A stretch of 64,000 bases of DNA from Burkholderia anthina (GCF_902498995.1 NZ_CABVLY010000024.1:62001-126000), one strand, 5' to 3'; shown: positions 54,821-63,893, counted from the first letter of the stretch. A program made the numbers and translations. The notes: generated by a model not told the origin, from the letters alone.

Positions 54821-55432
54821 ATGCAATCCGTTTCTCCTCCGCCTGCTGCATTGCCGCGCCAGGTCGGCCTCGCCGAGTTGTTTACCGGTTTCCTGTCGCT
54901 TGGCCTGATGTCGTTCGGCGGCGCGCTGCCGTTCGCGCGGCGCACGCTCGTCGAGCAGCGCAAGTGGCTTTCCGCCGACGAATTCACCGATCTGCTCGGC
55001 TTGTGCCAGTTCCTGCCGGGCGGCAACGTGATCAACCTGTCGGTCGCCGTCGGCATGCGCTTTCGCGGCGTCGCGGGCGCGTTCGCCGGCATTCTCGGGC
55101 TGATCGCGGGGCCGACGCTCGTCGTCGTCGCGCTCGGCGTGCTGTACGCGAAGACGCAGGGCGATCCGCGCGTGCAGCACCTGTTCGGCGGGCTTGCCGC
55201 CGCGGCCGCGGGCCTGCTCGTCGCGATGGCCGTGAAGGTCCTGAAACCGCTGCGCCACGCGCGCGCGGCGGCCGGCATCGCGGCGCTGTCGTTCGTCGCG
55301 ATCGCGGTGTTGCGCATTCCGCTGCTGACCACGATGCTGGTGCTGACCCCCGTGAGCATCTGGCTCGCGTCGCGACGCCGCGACACGCCGGCGCCGCAGC
55401 GCGCCGCCGCACGCGACGGAGGCCGCTCGTGA
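54821..55432 (+). CDS. Chromate transporter subunit, N-terminal half (short CHR)
   Basis: This 203-aa membrane protein has the CHR motif LGLMSFGGALPFARRTLVEQRKWLSADEFTDLLGLCQFLPGGNVINLSVAVGMRFRG, then helices GVAGAFAGILGLIAGPTLVVVALGVLYA and others. It is half the length of a full ChrA and ends in a basic tail. I chose the ATG at 54821 because GAGGA sits 5 bp upstream; an in-frame ATG lies at 54809. Short CHR proteins act in pairs to export chromate or a related anion. The second half starts in an overlap with its stop. Confidence 0.85.
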   Translation: MQSVSPPPAALPRQVGLAELFTGFLSLGLMSFGGALPFARRTLVEQRKWLSADEFTDLLGLCQFLPGGNVINLSVAVGMRFRGVAGAFAGILGLIAGPTLVVVALGVLYAKTQGDPRVQHLFGGLAAAAAGLLVAMAVKVLKPLRHARAAAGIAALSFVAIAVLRIPLLTTMLVLTPVSIWLASRRRDTPAPQRAAARDGGRS

Positions 55433-55956
55433 ACGACACGCTGATCGCCATCGCGACGATTTTCAGCCAGCTGTCGCTGCTCGCGTTCGGCGGCGGGAAC
55501 ACGATCCTGCCGGAGATGCAGCGGCAGGTGGTCGACGTGCATCACTGGATGAGCGCGCACGAATTCACCGCGCTGTTCGCGCTCGCGCAGGCGGCGCCGG
55601 GGCCGAACATGATGATCGTGTCGCTGGTCGGCTGGCATGTGGCCGGCTGGGCCGGGCTGCTGGTCGCGTCGATCGCGAAGTTCGGGCCGTCGTCGCTCGT
55701 CACCGTGCTCGCGCTGCATGCGTGGGAGCGCTTTCGCGACCGGCCGTGGCGCCGCTACGTGCAGCAGGGGATGATGCCGGTCACGGCCGGGCTCGTCGCG
55801 GCCAGCGCGGTGCTGATCTCGGAAGCGTCGAACCGCACGGCGATCCAGTGGGGCATCACGGCCGCGTGCGCGATGCTCGCGTGGCGCACGCGCATCCATC
55901 CGCTGTGGCTGCTCGCGGCCGGCGCGCTGGTCGGACTCACCGGCATCGGCCAGTGA
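55429..55956 (+). CDS. Chromate transporter subunit, second half (short CHR)
   Basis: This 175-aa membrane protein starts at a GTG that overlaps the first subunit's stop by 4 bp. It has a second CHR motif (ATIFSQLSLLAFGGGNTILPEMQRQVVDVHHWMSAHEFTALFALAQAAPGPNMMIVSLVGWHVAGWAG) and about five helices. The pair probably makes one functional transporter from two short CHR polypeptides. Chromate is the family's known substrate; the natural one here could be sulfate or another anion. It ends 51 bp before the leftward membrane-anchored gene. Confidence 0.83.
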   Translation: MNDTLIAIATIFSQLSLLAFGGGNTILPEMQRQVVDVHHWMSAHEFTALFALAQAAPGPNMMIVSLVGWHVAGWAGLLVASIAKFGPSSLVTVLALHAWERFRDRPWRRYVQQGMMPVTAGLVAASAVLISEASNRTAIQWGITAACAMLAWRTRIHPLWLLAAGALVGLTGIGQ

Positions 55957-55989
55957 GCGGCGGGCGGCCGGTGCCGGCCGCCGCGGCTG

Positions 55990-56016
55990 CTACGGCCACT
56001 ACGGCCACTACGGCGA
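55990..56016. repeat. Three tandem 9-bp repeats at the end of a small gene
   Basis: CTACGGCCA is repeated at 55990-55998 and 55999-56007, with a variant CTACGGCGA at 56008-56016. The third unit contains the stop codon (TAG on the minus strand) of the leftward gene at 56008-56349, and each unit carries the same stop. It is a possible variable-number site with little effect on the protein. Confidence 0.75.
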
Positions 56017-56349
56017 CGCCGGCTGGTCGCTGTTCACGAGGCCGAGCAGCCGGCCGCGCTCGGCGCTGACATCGTCCGTCGGCGTCGGCCAGTCCGCGAC
56101 GTAACCGGCTTCGAGCGCATCGCGCATGATCGCGTCGTAGTCGGCCTTGCCCAGCCTGTCGCTGTCGCGCAATGCGTGCGCCACCTCGCGCTTGAGTTTC
56201 GGCGTGAACGACGGATAGGCCGCCGCCAGCGCCGCATACTGGCGCGCATCGATCTCGCCCGATTCCCGGTTGAACGCCCAGACGGCCACCAGCACGATCG
56301 CGACGAACGGGATCACGGTGAAGCGCAGGAAAAACTTCGCGGGTGTCAT
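56008..56349 (-). CDS. Small membrane-anchored protein of unknown function
   Basis: This 113-aa protein has one N-terminal membrane segment (FFLRFTVIPFVAIVLVAVWAFNRESGEI, about residues 6-33) and then a soluble helical domain of about 80 residues (YAALAAAYPSFTPKLKREVAHALRDSDRLGKADYDAIMRDALEAG). The start is the ATG at 56349; codon use is like the neighbours. I do not recognise the family. It ends inside a tandem repeat. It is divergent from the DUF1275 gene at 56626 and convergent with the chromate genes. Confidence 0.7.
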   Translation of the reverse strand: MTPAKFFLRFTVIPFVAIVLVAVWAFNRESGEIDARQYAALAAAYPSFTPKLKREVAHALRDSDRLGKADYDAIMRDALEAGYVADWPTPTDDVSAERGRLLGLVNSDQPASP

Positions 56350-56625
56350 GTCATTCGACGGCGGGTTGAGACGGTGCGGGGAGCCTGCTCGCGGCCGGCC
56401 GGTATACTCGGCCGGTCTTTCTCCGGCGACGCCGGCCGGACGCCGGCCTCGTGCGCCGGCGCGTGCGGCCGATGCGCGCCCGACGCCGAGCATTATATTG
56501 GCGCGGCGCGCGGGCCTGCGCGGTGGCCGCGCGGGCGGGCAACGCCCGGCGCCGGCCGGGATCGATGACGGAATCGGTGAATCACGCGCCGCCCGCCGCG
56601 CGCGGTGCGCCACACGGGAGGATCG

Positions 56626-57369
56626 ATGGATCTCGACGGCGCGAGCCGCAACCTCACTGTCGCCGCGCTGCTGACGCTGTCCGGCGGCTATCTCGATGCG
56701 TATACGTACGTCGGCCACGGCCACGTATTCGCGAACACGATGACCGGCAACGTCGCGCTGCTCGGCATCAACCTGTCGGCCGGCGAATGGGCGGCCGCAC
56801 TCCATCATGTGCCGCCGCTCGGCGGCTTCGTGGTCGCGGTGTTCGTCGCGCACCTGCTCGGTCTTGCCGCGCGGCGCGGCTGGATGCGGCACACGGCGTT
56901 CACGAGCCTGATCGTCGAGATCGCGTTTCTCGGCTTCGCCGCGAGCGGGCTCGTCGGCGCGTCGAGCGCGTGGCTGATTCCGGGTATCTCGTTCGTCGCG
57001 ACGCTGCAGACGCTGTCGTTCACCCATCTCGAAGAACTGTCGTACACGTCGGTGATGACGACCGGCAACCTCCGGCGCGCCGCGCAGAAACTGTTCGTCG
57101 GACTGATCCCGCGCTACGACGCGGGCGCGCTGCACGACTCGGCGCTGCTCGCGACGATCAGCTTCTGCTTCCTGGCCGGTGCGGTGGCCGGCGGCTTCGT
57201 GACGCGGCTCGTGCCGGAAGTCGCGCTGTGGGGCGCCGTGTTGCTGCTCGCCGGTGCGTTCGCGGAAATCGTGCGGCGTGCGCGTCGGCGCGCGGGCGAT
57301 GACGGTGGCAGCAGCAGCGATAAAGGCGGTGACGGCAACGCCGGCGGCGGGACGCCGCAAGCAGCCTGA
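56626..57369 (+). CDS. DUF1275 (YoaK-family) membrane protein
   Basis: This is a 247-aa integral membrane protein with about six segments. Typical DUF1275 wording includes LTLSGGYLDAYTYVGHGHVFANTMTGNVALLGINL at the start and FVATLQTLSFTHLEELSYTSVMTTGNLRRAAQKLF in the middle. The last 30 residues are hydrophilic and Gly/Ser/Asp-rich, without obvious fold. I chose the ATG at 56626, which has GGGAGG 6 bp upstream. Function of the family is not established. Confidence 0.88.
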   Translation: MDLDGASRNLTVAALLTLSGGYLDAYTYVGHGHVFANTMTGNVALLGINLSAGEWAAALHHVPPLGGFVVAVFVAHLLGLAARRGWMRHTAFTSLIVEIAFLGFAASGLVGASSAWLIPGISFVATLQTLSFTHLEELSYTSVMTTGNLRRAAQKLFVGLIPRYDAGALHDSALLATISFCFLAGAVAGGFVTRLVPEVALWGAVLLLAGAFAEIVRRARRRAGDDGGSSSDKGGDGNAGGGTPQAA

Positions 57370-57815
57370 CGACGTGCGCTCGGGCCGCCGGTGAGCCGTG
57401 CGATGGATTCGCGGGTGACGCACTCCGCCGTTTTGCGGCTTCGTCCATACGCGTCGCTCCCGCGACGCGCCGTGCCCGATGCCGCCCGATCGGGCGCGGC
57501 GCGGGTCATCTCCCGATCGTTCCGCCTCCGCCCGCAACCCCGCCGCTTTCCTCGCCGGCCCCGCCCGATCCTTACATCGCAGGCCCTCATTTCGCCGCTG
57601 CCGCGCGCCGTTTCATCGGCGCGAGACGCACGTGCGGCGCGGGAAACGTTGTTCCAGGGCGACAGTCGCGCATTACCGGGCATTTCAATTTCTTTCAGCA
57701 CGTGCACTCGTCTTATGATTCTGCCCACATCGCGTGCGCCATGAGCGTCCGCGATCGCCACCCGGCTGCGCACGCGGCCGGCCATGAATGGAGACACCTA
57801 CAAAAAGGAAAGCTC
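57370..57815. other. 446-bp gap before the porin gene
   Basis: No gene is supported here. A TATGAT-type -10 element occurs at 57714-57719, about 100 bp ahead of the porin start, without a convincing -35 at the right distance. The porin Shine-Dalgarno (AAGGAAAG) is at its end. I see nothing else worth calling. Confidence 0.5.
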
Positions 57816-58937
57816 ATGAAGCAGACCACTCGACTCGCAGCCATCGCAGGGGGCGCGGCCCTGGCCTTCGCCAGCCAGTACGCAGCAGCACAAAGCTCGG
57901 TCACGCTGTGGGGCGTCGCCGACGCCAGCATCCGTTACCTGACCAACGCAAACGCCAAGAACGACGGCCTGCTGTCGATGACCAACGGCGCGATCACCAA
58001 CAGCCGCTTCGGCATCTACGGCACGGAAGACCTCGGCGGCGGCCTGAAGGCCCTGTTCAACCTGGAAAGCGGCGTGAACCTGCAGAACGGCGCATTCGCC
58101 GACAGCGGCCGCCTGTTCAACCGCGCAGCGTACGTCGGCCTGCAGAGCCCGTACGGCACGGTGACCCTCGGCCGCCAGAAGACGCCGCTGTTCGACCTGC
58201 TGTCGGACACCTACGATCCTCTGACGGTCGGTAACTACCTCGAAAACGCATGGCTGCCGGTCGCGCTGGGCGGCGGTCTGTATGCGGACAACCAGATCAA
58301 GTACACCGGCAAGTTCGCGGGCCTGACCGCGAAGGTGATGTACTCGACGGGCACCAACTACGAATCGACCGGCGCGGGCGGCTTCTCGGGCCAGATCCCG
58401 GGCTCGCTCGGCAAGGGCAATGCGTGGGGCGTGTCGGTGTCGTACGTGACGGGTCCGCTCAGCATCGCGGCCGGCGCGCAGCAAAACAGCGACAACTCCG
58501 CGCGCAAGCAGACGATCTACCACGCGAACGTCGTGTACGCGTTCAGCAAGGCGAAGGTCTATGCGGGCTACCTGCGCTCGAAGGACGACACCGGTTTCGT
58601 CGACAGCCTGCTCGCGCAGCAGTCGATTCCGGTCTCGAAGGGCACGGGCCGGATCGACGACGGTCCGTTCGCGGGCGTGAGCTGGCAGGTCAGCACGCCG
58701 CTGACGCTGACGGGCGCGTTCTACTACGACCACATGCGCAATGCGATGACCGCGAACGGCACGCTCGCGAGCGGCAACCGCTACGCGATCGTCGGTATCG
58801 CCGAATACGCGCTGAGCAAGCGCACGGAAGTCTACGGCACCGTCGACTTCAACAAGACGAACGGCGCGGCGAACGTCGAGCTGCCGGGTCGCAGCAACCA
58901 GACGGGCATCGCGATCGGTCTGCGCAATATCTTCTGA
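57816..58937 (+). CDS. Gram-negative general porin
   Basis: This 373-aa outer-membrane trimeric beta-barrel porin of the Burkholderia type (OpcP/Omp38-like) lets small hydrophilic solutes diffuse in. The signal peptide is about 25 residues (ending QYAAA), then the typical start QSSVTLWGVADASIRYLTN. Features include NSRFGIYGTEDLGGGLKALFNLESGVN, RAAYVGLQSPYGTVTLGRQKTPLFDLLSDTYDPL and the C-terminal strand ending GIAIGLRNIF, with the terminal Phe needed for outer-membrane insertion. It is monocistronic, followed by a strong terminator. Confidence 0.95.
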   Translation: MKQTTRLAAIAGGAALAFASQYAAAQSSVTLWGVADASIRYLTNANAKNDGLLSMTNGAITNSRFGIYGTEDLGGGLKALFNLESGVNLQNGAFADSGRLFNRAAYVGLQSPYGTVTLGRQKTPLFDLLSDTYDPLTVGNYLENAWLPVALGGGLYADNQIKYTGKFAGLTAKVMYSTGTNYESTGAGGFSGQIPGSLGKGNAWGVSVSYVTGPLSIAAGAQQNSDNSARKQTIYHANVVYAFSKAKVYAGYLRSKDDTGFVDSLLAQQSIPVSKGTGRIDDGPFAGVSWQVSTPLTLTGAFYYDHMRNAMTANGTLASGNRYAIVGIAEYALSKRTEVYGTVDFNKTNGAANVELPGRSNQTGIAIGLRNIF

Positions 58938-58981
58938 CGAACGTCGGCATTCCTGCGCGGGCATCGGCCCGGCGCACCTCG

Positions 58982-59010
58982 AAGAGGCTCCTGCGGGAGC
59001 CTCTTTTTTT
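58982..59010 (+). terminator. Rho-independent terminator after the porin gene
   Basis: A 10-bp stem AAGAGGCTCC with loop TGCG and the exact complement runs into a T tract, 44 bp after the porin stop. The remaining bases to 59310 (about 300) hold no supported gene. Confidence 0.92.
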
Positions 59011-59310
59011 CGTCACGCGAGCTTCATGCGCGGGGGCGACTATTCAGCGATCGCTCCATCGGGAAAGGCCGGCCCGTAAGGCATCCGTCGGGATTCCAGA
59101 ACATACTTTGACAGTGCGCGCGAAGTGTTTCCGCTACGCTGCGTGCAGGGTCCGCCGCGTGCCGCAACGCACGCGCGGACGTCGTTCCGGAGCGCGCGTC
59201 GCGTGCGGCCGGCCTGGTGCGTAACTTGTGTATCCGGTGATGACAAACACGGTCTGCCGGTTTTTTTTCGTGGGACGATGCGCTCACGATTTTCTTGAAA
59301 GGGGATGACG

Positions 59311-59538
59311 ATGGGTATCCTGAACACCGTGGGTGAAATCGCAGGCGCAGTGGCGGCCGTTGAAGGCGCGGAAAAGCTGGATCCGGATGCGGGCCTGCTG
59401 ACCAAGGCGGCGGCGGCGGTGGCCGGCTTCAAGGGTGCCGAAGCACTCGAAGGCCTGGTCGAAAAGAAGGATGAGCAGCCCGAACAGGCTGCGGACGATA
59501 CGCAGGCGACGGACGGCAGCGACACGTCGCAGGCATGA
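59311..59538 (+). CDS. Small acidic helical protein of unknown function
   Basis: This 75-aa protein has an Ala/Gly-rich helical half (MGILNTVGEIAGAVAAVEGAEKLDPDAGLLTKAAAAVAGFKGAEALEGLVEKKDE) and a disordered acidic tail rich in Gln, Asp, Ser and Thr. AAGGGG lies 6 bp before the ATG at 59311, which makes this the preferred start over the ATG at 59305. There is no signal peptide or Cys. It is flanked by an upstream gap and a downstream terminator, so it is a stand-alone transcript. I do not recognise its family. The early Gly/Ala repeats could pack in or on a membrane, but this is a guess. Confidence 0.7.
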   Translation: MGILNTVGEIAGAVAAVEGAEKLDPDAGLLTKAAAAVAGFKGAEALEGLVEKKDEQPEQAADDTQATDGSDTSQA

Positions 59539-59662
59539 GCATGGCGGCTGGTCCCGCCGAGGGTGCGCGATTCGCGCGCCCGGGCGGACCGGTGCCGCGC
59601 GGCCGGCAGGCCGGGCATGTGGTCGATCGGTGACGCATGGCACACCCGGCAGCTGGTTTGAC

Positions 59663-59693
59663 CGGCGAGAGGCGACGTCTCTCGCCGTTTTTT
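59663..59693 (+). terminator. Rho-independent terminator after the small acidic gene
   Basis: A 9-bp stem CGGCGAGAG, loop GCGACGT, exact complement, then TTTTTT. It separates the small gene from gorA. Confidence 0.9.
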
Positions 59694-59790
59694 ATGGAAC
59701 GTGCGCCGTGCCGCGCCACGTTCCGCACGAATGCCGGAATCTTGCTATCGTGCCGTCATCCGAACTGCTGAACTACGATGAGGGCTTGCG

Positions 59791-61146
59791 ATGGATTTCG
59801 ACTACGACCTGTTCGTCATCGGGGCCGGCTCCGGCGGCGTGAGGCTCGCCCGGATGTCGGCGTCATACGGCGCGCGCGTCGGCATAGCGGAAGAAGAGCA
59901 GATCGGCGGCACCTGCGTGCTGCGCGGCTGCATTCCGAAGAAGCTGCTCGTCTACGCATCGCATTATCCGCACGAGCTCGAGGACGCGAAGGGCTTCGGC
60001 TGGACGTTCGGCGCCGGCACGCTCGACTGGCCCGCGCTGATCGCCGCGAAGGATCGCGAGATCAACCGGCTCAGCGACATCTACATCAACCTGCTGCGGC
60101 AATCCGGCGTCGAGATGCACGCGGGACGCGCGACGCTCGTCGACGCGCATACGGTCGCCGTCGGCGATCGCACGATCCGCGCGCGCCACATCGCGATCGC
60201 GACCGGTTCGCGCCCGTCGCTGCCGCCGCGGCCCGGCATCGAGCACGTGATCACGTCGCGCGAGGCGCTGTCGCTCGCGAAGCTGCCCGCGCGCATCGCG
60301 GTGGTCGGCGGCGGCTATATCGCGGTCGAGTTCGCGGGCATCTTCAACGGTTTCGGCAGCCATGTCGATCTGTTCTATCGCGGTGAAAAAGTCCTGCGCG
60401 GCTTCGACGACGACGTGCGGCAATTCCTGACCGACGAGATGACGAAGCAGGGCGTCGCGATCCATGCGCACGCGGTGGTCGAATCGATCGCACGCGCGGA
60501 CGACGGCACGCTTTCCGTGCGCGTCGGCGATGCGCAGCACGGGCCGTACGACGCGGTGCTCTATGCGACCGGCCGCGTGCCGAACGTCGACGGGCTGGGG
60601 CTCGAACGCGCGGGCGTGCTGCTCGATGCGCGCGGCGCGATCGCGGTCGATGCGTATTCGGCGACGTCGGTTGCGTCGATCCATGCGATCGGCGACGTGA
60701 CGTCGCGGCCGCAGCTCACGCCGGTGGCGACGCGCGACGGCGCGCTGCTCGCGCGGACGCTGTTTGGCGGGGCGCGTGTCGCGGCCGATCACGACGATGT
60801 GCCGTCGGCCGTGTTCAGCCAGCCCGAGGTCGCGACGGTCGGCCTGACCGAGGCCGATGCGCGTCGCGTGCACGGCGAGCTCGACATCTACCGCACGTCG
60901 TTCAAGGCGCTGCGCCATACGCTGTCGGGCCGCGACGAGCGCACGCTGATGAAGCTCGTCGTCGCGCGCGACAGCCAGCGCGTGATCGGTGCGCACATGG
61001 TCGGCCGCGATGCGGGCGAGATCATCCAGGGCATCGCGATCGCGATTCGCGCCGGCGCGACGAAGGCGCAGTTCGACGACACGATCGGCATTCACCCGAC
61101 CGCGGCCGAGGAGTTCGTGACGATGCGGCAGAAGGTGGCCGACTAG
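59791..61146 (+). CDS. gorA: Glutathione-disulfide reductase
   Basis: This 451-aa cytoplasmic FAD enzyme reduces GSSG with NADPH. It has the FAD motif DLFVIGAGSGGVRLARM, the redox disulfide GGTCVLRGCIPKK (C42, C47), the NADP-binding IAVVGGGYIAVEFAGIFNGFG with an Arg-containing segment after it, and the C-terminal His-Glu pair in IGIHPTAAEEFVTM. Length and motifs are those of the bacterial plant-type Gor. It is followed by a convergent FAD-oxidase gene 79 bp away. Confidence 0.95.
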   Translation: MDFDYDLFVIGAGSGGVRLARMSASYGARVGIAEEEQIGGTCVLRGCIPKKLLVYASHYPHELEDAKGFGWTFGAGTLDWPALIAAKDREINRLSDIYINLLRQSGVEMHAGRATLVDAHTVAVGDRTIRARHIAIATGSRPSLPPRPGIEHVITSREALSLAKLPARIAVVGGGYIAVEFAGIFNGFGSHVDLFYRGEKVLRGFDDDVRQFLTDEMTKQGVAIHAHAVVESIARADDGTLSVRVGDAQHGPYDAVLYATGRVPNVDGLGLERAGVLLDARGAIAVDAYSATSVASIHAIGDVTSRPQLTPVATRDGALLARTLFGGARVAADHDDVPSAVFSQPEVATVGLTEADARRVHGELDIYRTSFKALRHTLSGRDERTLMKLVVARDSQRVIGAHMVGRDAGEIIQGIAIAIRAGATKAQFDDTIGIHPTAAEEFVTMRQKVAD

Positions 61147-61225
61147 CGCGGCCGCGCCGGCGAACGACGGAATACGGCCGCGGGCGATCGCGGCGGTCTC
61201 GCGGCGACACGCCGCGGCGTGTCGC

Positions 61226-62527
61226 TCAATGCACGCCGAACGCGTCGAGCAGCCGGTACCAGCTCATCGCGAGCACCAGCGCCGGCGTGCGCAGCGCAGC
61301 GCCGCCCGGAAAATCGCGATGCCGGATCCGGCCGAACAGGTCGAAGCGGCTCGCCTGCCCGTCGATCGCCTCGGCGATCAGCTTGCCCGCGAGCGCGGTC
61401 GTGTTCACGCCGTGTCCCGAGAAGCCCTGCGCGAAATACATCGTCGGGGCGACGCGCCCGAAGTGCGGCGCGCGGTTCATCGTGATGTCGACGAAGCCGC
61501 CCCACGCGTAGTCGACCTTCACGTCCGCGAGTTGCGGGAACGTCTTCAGCATGTCCTGCCGCATCGCTTCGGCGAGATTGCGCGGCGGCAGCGTCGAATA
61601 GCTGACCTTGCCGCCCCACACGAGCCGCGTGTCGGGCGCCGGCCGGAAATAGTCGAGCACGAAGCGGCTGTCGCAGACGGCCGCGCGCGCGGGCATCAGC
61701 GCGGCGGCGCGCGCTTCGCCGAGCGGCTCGGTCGCGATCACGTAGGTGCCGACCGGCATGATCTTCCTCGACAGCGCGGGCGCGAGCGTGCCGACATAGG
61801 TGTTGCACGCGAGCACGACGAAGCGCGCGCGCACGTGCCCTCGATCGGTCTCGACGACGTGGCCGCCCGCGACGTCGCGCACGCGCGTCACGCAGCTTTC
61901 CTCGTGGATGCGCACGCCGGCGCCGGCCGCCGCGCGTGCGAGGCCGAGCGTGTAGTTCAGCGGATGCAGGTGGCCGCTGTCGGGGTCGTACAGGCCGCCG
62001 CGATAGCGCGCCGACTGCACGTAGTCGCCGAGCGCGTCGGCGTCGACGAAATGGAAGCGGTCGTAACCGAAGCGCTTCGCGGCCTCGTCGCGCCAGCGCT
62101 TGAGCGAATCGGCGTCGCGCTCGGTGTTCGCGGCGGTCAGGTAGCCGGGCACGAGCGCGCAGTCGATGTCGTGCCGTGCGATGCGCGACTTCACCAGCGA
62201 CAGCGTTTCGAGCCCCATGTCCCAGATCCGCTTCACGTCGCTTTCCGGCATGAAATGCCCGAACGTGTCGATGTCGCATGCGAAGCCGCCGATCAGCTGG
62301 CCGCCGTTGCGCCCGCTCGCCGCCCATCCGACCCGCGACGCCTCGAGCACGGTGACCGAATGGCCTCGCTCGGCGAGGTTGAGCGCGGCCGACAGGCCCG
62401 TGAGGCCCGCGCCGATCACGCACACGTCGGCATCGGTCGCGCCGGCGAGCGGTGCATGGCGGGTCGTATCGTTGACGGTCGCCGCGTAGTACGACGCGAC
62501 GTGCGGCTGGTTGGCGAATGTCTGCAT
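61226..62527 (-). CDS. FAD-dependent amine-type oxidase/dehydrogenase (copy 1)
   Basis: This 433-aa flavoprotein of the DAO superfamily, PuuB/GlcD-like branch, has DVCVIGAGLTGLSAALNLAERGHSVTVLEASRVGWAASGRNGGQLIGGF (FAD binding and the SGRNGGQ covalent/flavin contact region), YDPDSGHLHPLNYTLGLARAA, VVLACNTYVGTLAP, and the C-terminal FAQGFSGHGVNTTALAGKLIAEAI. Such enzymes oxidise gamma-glutamylputrescine, amino acids or opines. Its substrate is unknown. It shares the overall design and many motifs with the next gene upstream. The ATG at 62527 lacks a clear Shine-Dalgarno. Confidence 0.85.
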   Translation of the reverse strand: MQTFANQPHVASYYAATVNDTTRHAPLAGATDADVCVIGAGLTGLSAALNLAERGHSVTVLEASRVGWAASGRNGGQLIGGFACDIDTFGHFMPESDVKRIWDMGLETLSLVKSRIARHDIDCALVPGYLTAANTERDADSLKRWRDEAAKRFGYDRFHFVDADALGDYVQSARYRGGLYDPDSGHLHPLNYTLGLARAAAGAGVRIHEESCVTRVRDVAGGHVVETDRGHVRARFVVLACNTYVGTLAPALSRKIMPVGTYVIATEPLGEARAAALMPARAAVCDSRFVLDYFRPAPDTRLVWGGKVSYSTLPPRNLAEAMRQDMLKTFPQLADVKVDYAWGGFVDITMNRAPHFGRVAPTMYFAQGFSGHGVNTTALAGKLIAEAIDGQASRFDLFGRIRHRDFPGGAALRTPALVLAMSWYRLLDAFGVH

Positions 62528-62588
62528 GATGAGGAGAACGGAGAAAGAGGGCTCGGGTCTGTCTGCATATGGAACGCGTAGACAGACC

Positions 62589-63893
62589 CTAGAACAGCTC
62601 GCGCACGCGGTGATACAGCATCCCGAGTTCGAGCGCGGGCTGTCGCCACGCATCGCCGCCGGGAAAGCGCCGGTGGCGCAGCCGGGCGAACAGGTCGAAC
62701 GCGTGGGTGTCGCCCGCGATCGCGGCGGCGACCGCGCGGCCGGCGATGCCGGTCAGCGCGACGCCGTGTCCGCTGAAGCCCTGGACGTAGAAGAAGTTGG
62801 CGTCGAGCGCGCCGAAGTCCGGCGCGCGATTGCGCGTGACGTCGACGAAGCCGCCCCATGCGTGGTCGACACGTACGTCGGCGAGTTGCGGGAACACGCC
62901 GACCATGCGCTGCCGGATCGTTTCGGCGAGCGTGCCGGGCGACGCGCCGGCGGAATTCGCGCGACCGCCGAACAGCATCCGGTGGTCGGCCGACAGCCGG
63001 AAGTAGTCGAGAAAGAAGTTGTTGTCGCACACCGCTTCGCGCTGCGCGATCAGCGCGTCGGCGCGTGCGCGGCCGAGCGGTTCGGTCGCGATGATGGTCG
63101 AGGCGATCGGCGCGATGCGTGCGGCGGTCGCGGCGGGCAGCACGCCGCCTGGGCCCGCGTTGCAGCACGAGACGACGAAACGGCAGCGCACTTCGCCGGA
63201 CGGCGTGCGCACGACGGGGCGCGTGCCGCGCACGATGTCGAGCGCGGGCGTGTGAGCATGGAGCGCGACGCCTTCGCGGCGCGCGGCATCGGCGAGGCCG
63301 AGGCAATACTTGAGCGGATGCAGGTGGCCCGACAGCGGATCGTAGACGCCCGCCAGATAGCGCGTCGACGCGATGCGCGCGCGGATTTCGGCGGTGTCGA
63401 GCCACGACAGCGACGGATGGCCCCAGCGCGACGTCGCCGCGTCCATCCAGGCGCGCAGATCGTCGATGCGGCGCGGCTTGGTCGCCACCGTCAGGTAGCC
63501 GCGCGTGAAGTCGCAGTCGATGCCGTAGCGCGCGATGCGCTCGGCGATCAGCGCGACGCCGTCGAGCGACAGCGACCATGCGGCGCGCGCGCCGTTCGCG
63601 CCGAGCTGCCGCTCGATCACCTCGTCCTTCGCGAACCCCGTGATCGCCTGGCCGCCGTTGCGGCCGGATGCGCCCCAGCCGGGCCGGTGCGCGTCGATCA
63701 CGGCGACCGACAGCCCGCGTGCCCGGCACTCGAGCGCCGTCGACAGGCCCGCGAAGCCCGCGCCGATCACGCACACGTCGACGTCGATCGTCTCGTCGAG
63801 CACAGGATCGTCGGCCAGTGCTCGCGTGGCCGTCGCTTCGTAGTACGAGTCGCGCGCGAGCGCATCGGCGCGGCGGGTGAAAGACTGCGTCAT
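62589..63893 (-). CDS. FAD-dependent amine-type oxidase/dehydrogenase (copy 2)
   Basis: This 434-aa paralogue of the neighbouring oxidase has the same layout: DVCVIGAGFAGLSTALECRARGLSVAVIDAHRPGWGASGRNGGQAITGF, YDPLSGHLHPLKYCLGLADAA, FVVSCCNAGPGGVLP, HAWGGFVDVTRNRAPDFG and FVQGFSGHGVALTGIAGRAVAAAI. GGGAG lies 8 bp before the start at 63893. It is 61 bp upstream of copy 1 on the same strand, so the pair is probably one operon arising from tandem duplication followed by divergence. No substrate-linked neighbour is visible inside the window. Confidence 0.85.
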   Translation of the reverse strand: MTQSFTRRADALARDSYYEATATRALADDPVLDETIDVDVCVIGAGFAGLSTALECRARGLSVAVIDAHRPGWGASGRNGGQAITGFAKDEVIERQLGANGARAAWSLSLDGVALIAERIARYGIDCDFTRGYLTVATKPRRIDDLRAWMDAATSRWGHPSLSWLDTAEIRARIASTRYLAGVYDPLSGHLHPLKYCLGLADAARREGVALHAHTPALDIVRGTRPVVRTPSGEVRCRFVVSCCNAGPGGVLPAATAARIAPIASTIIATEPLGRARADALIAQREAVCDNNFFLDYFRLSADHRMLFGGRANSAGASPGTLAETIRQRMVGVFPQLADVRVDHAWGGFVDVTRNRAPDFGALDANFFYVQGFSGHGVALTGIAGRAVAAAIAGDTHAFDLFARLRHRRFPGGDAWRQPALELGMLYHRVRELF

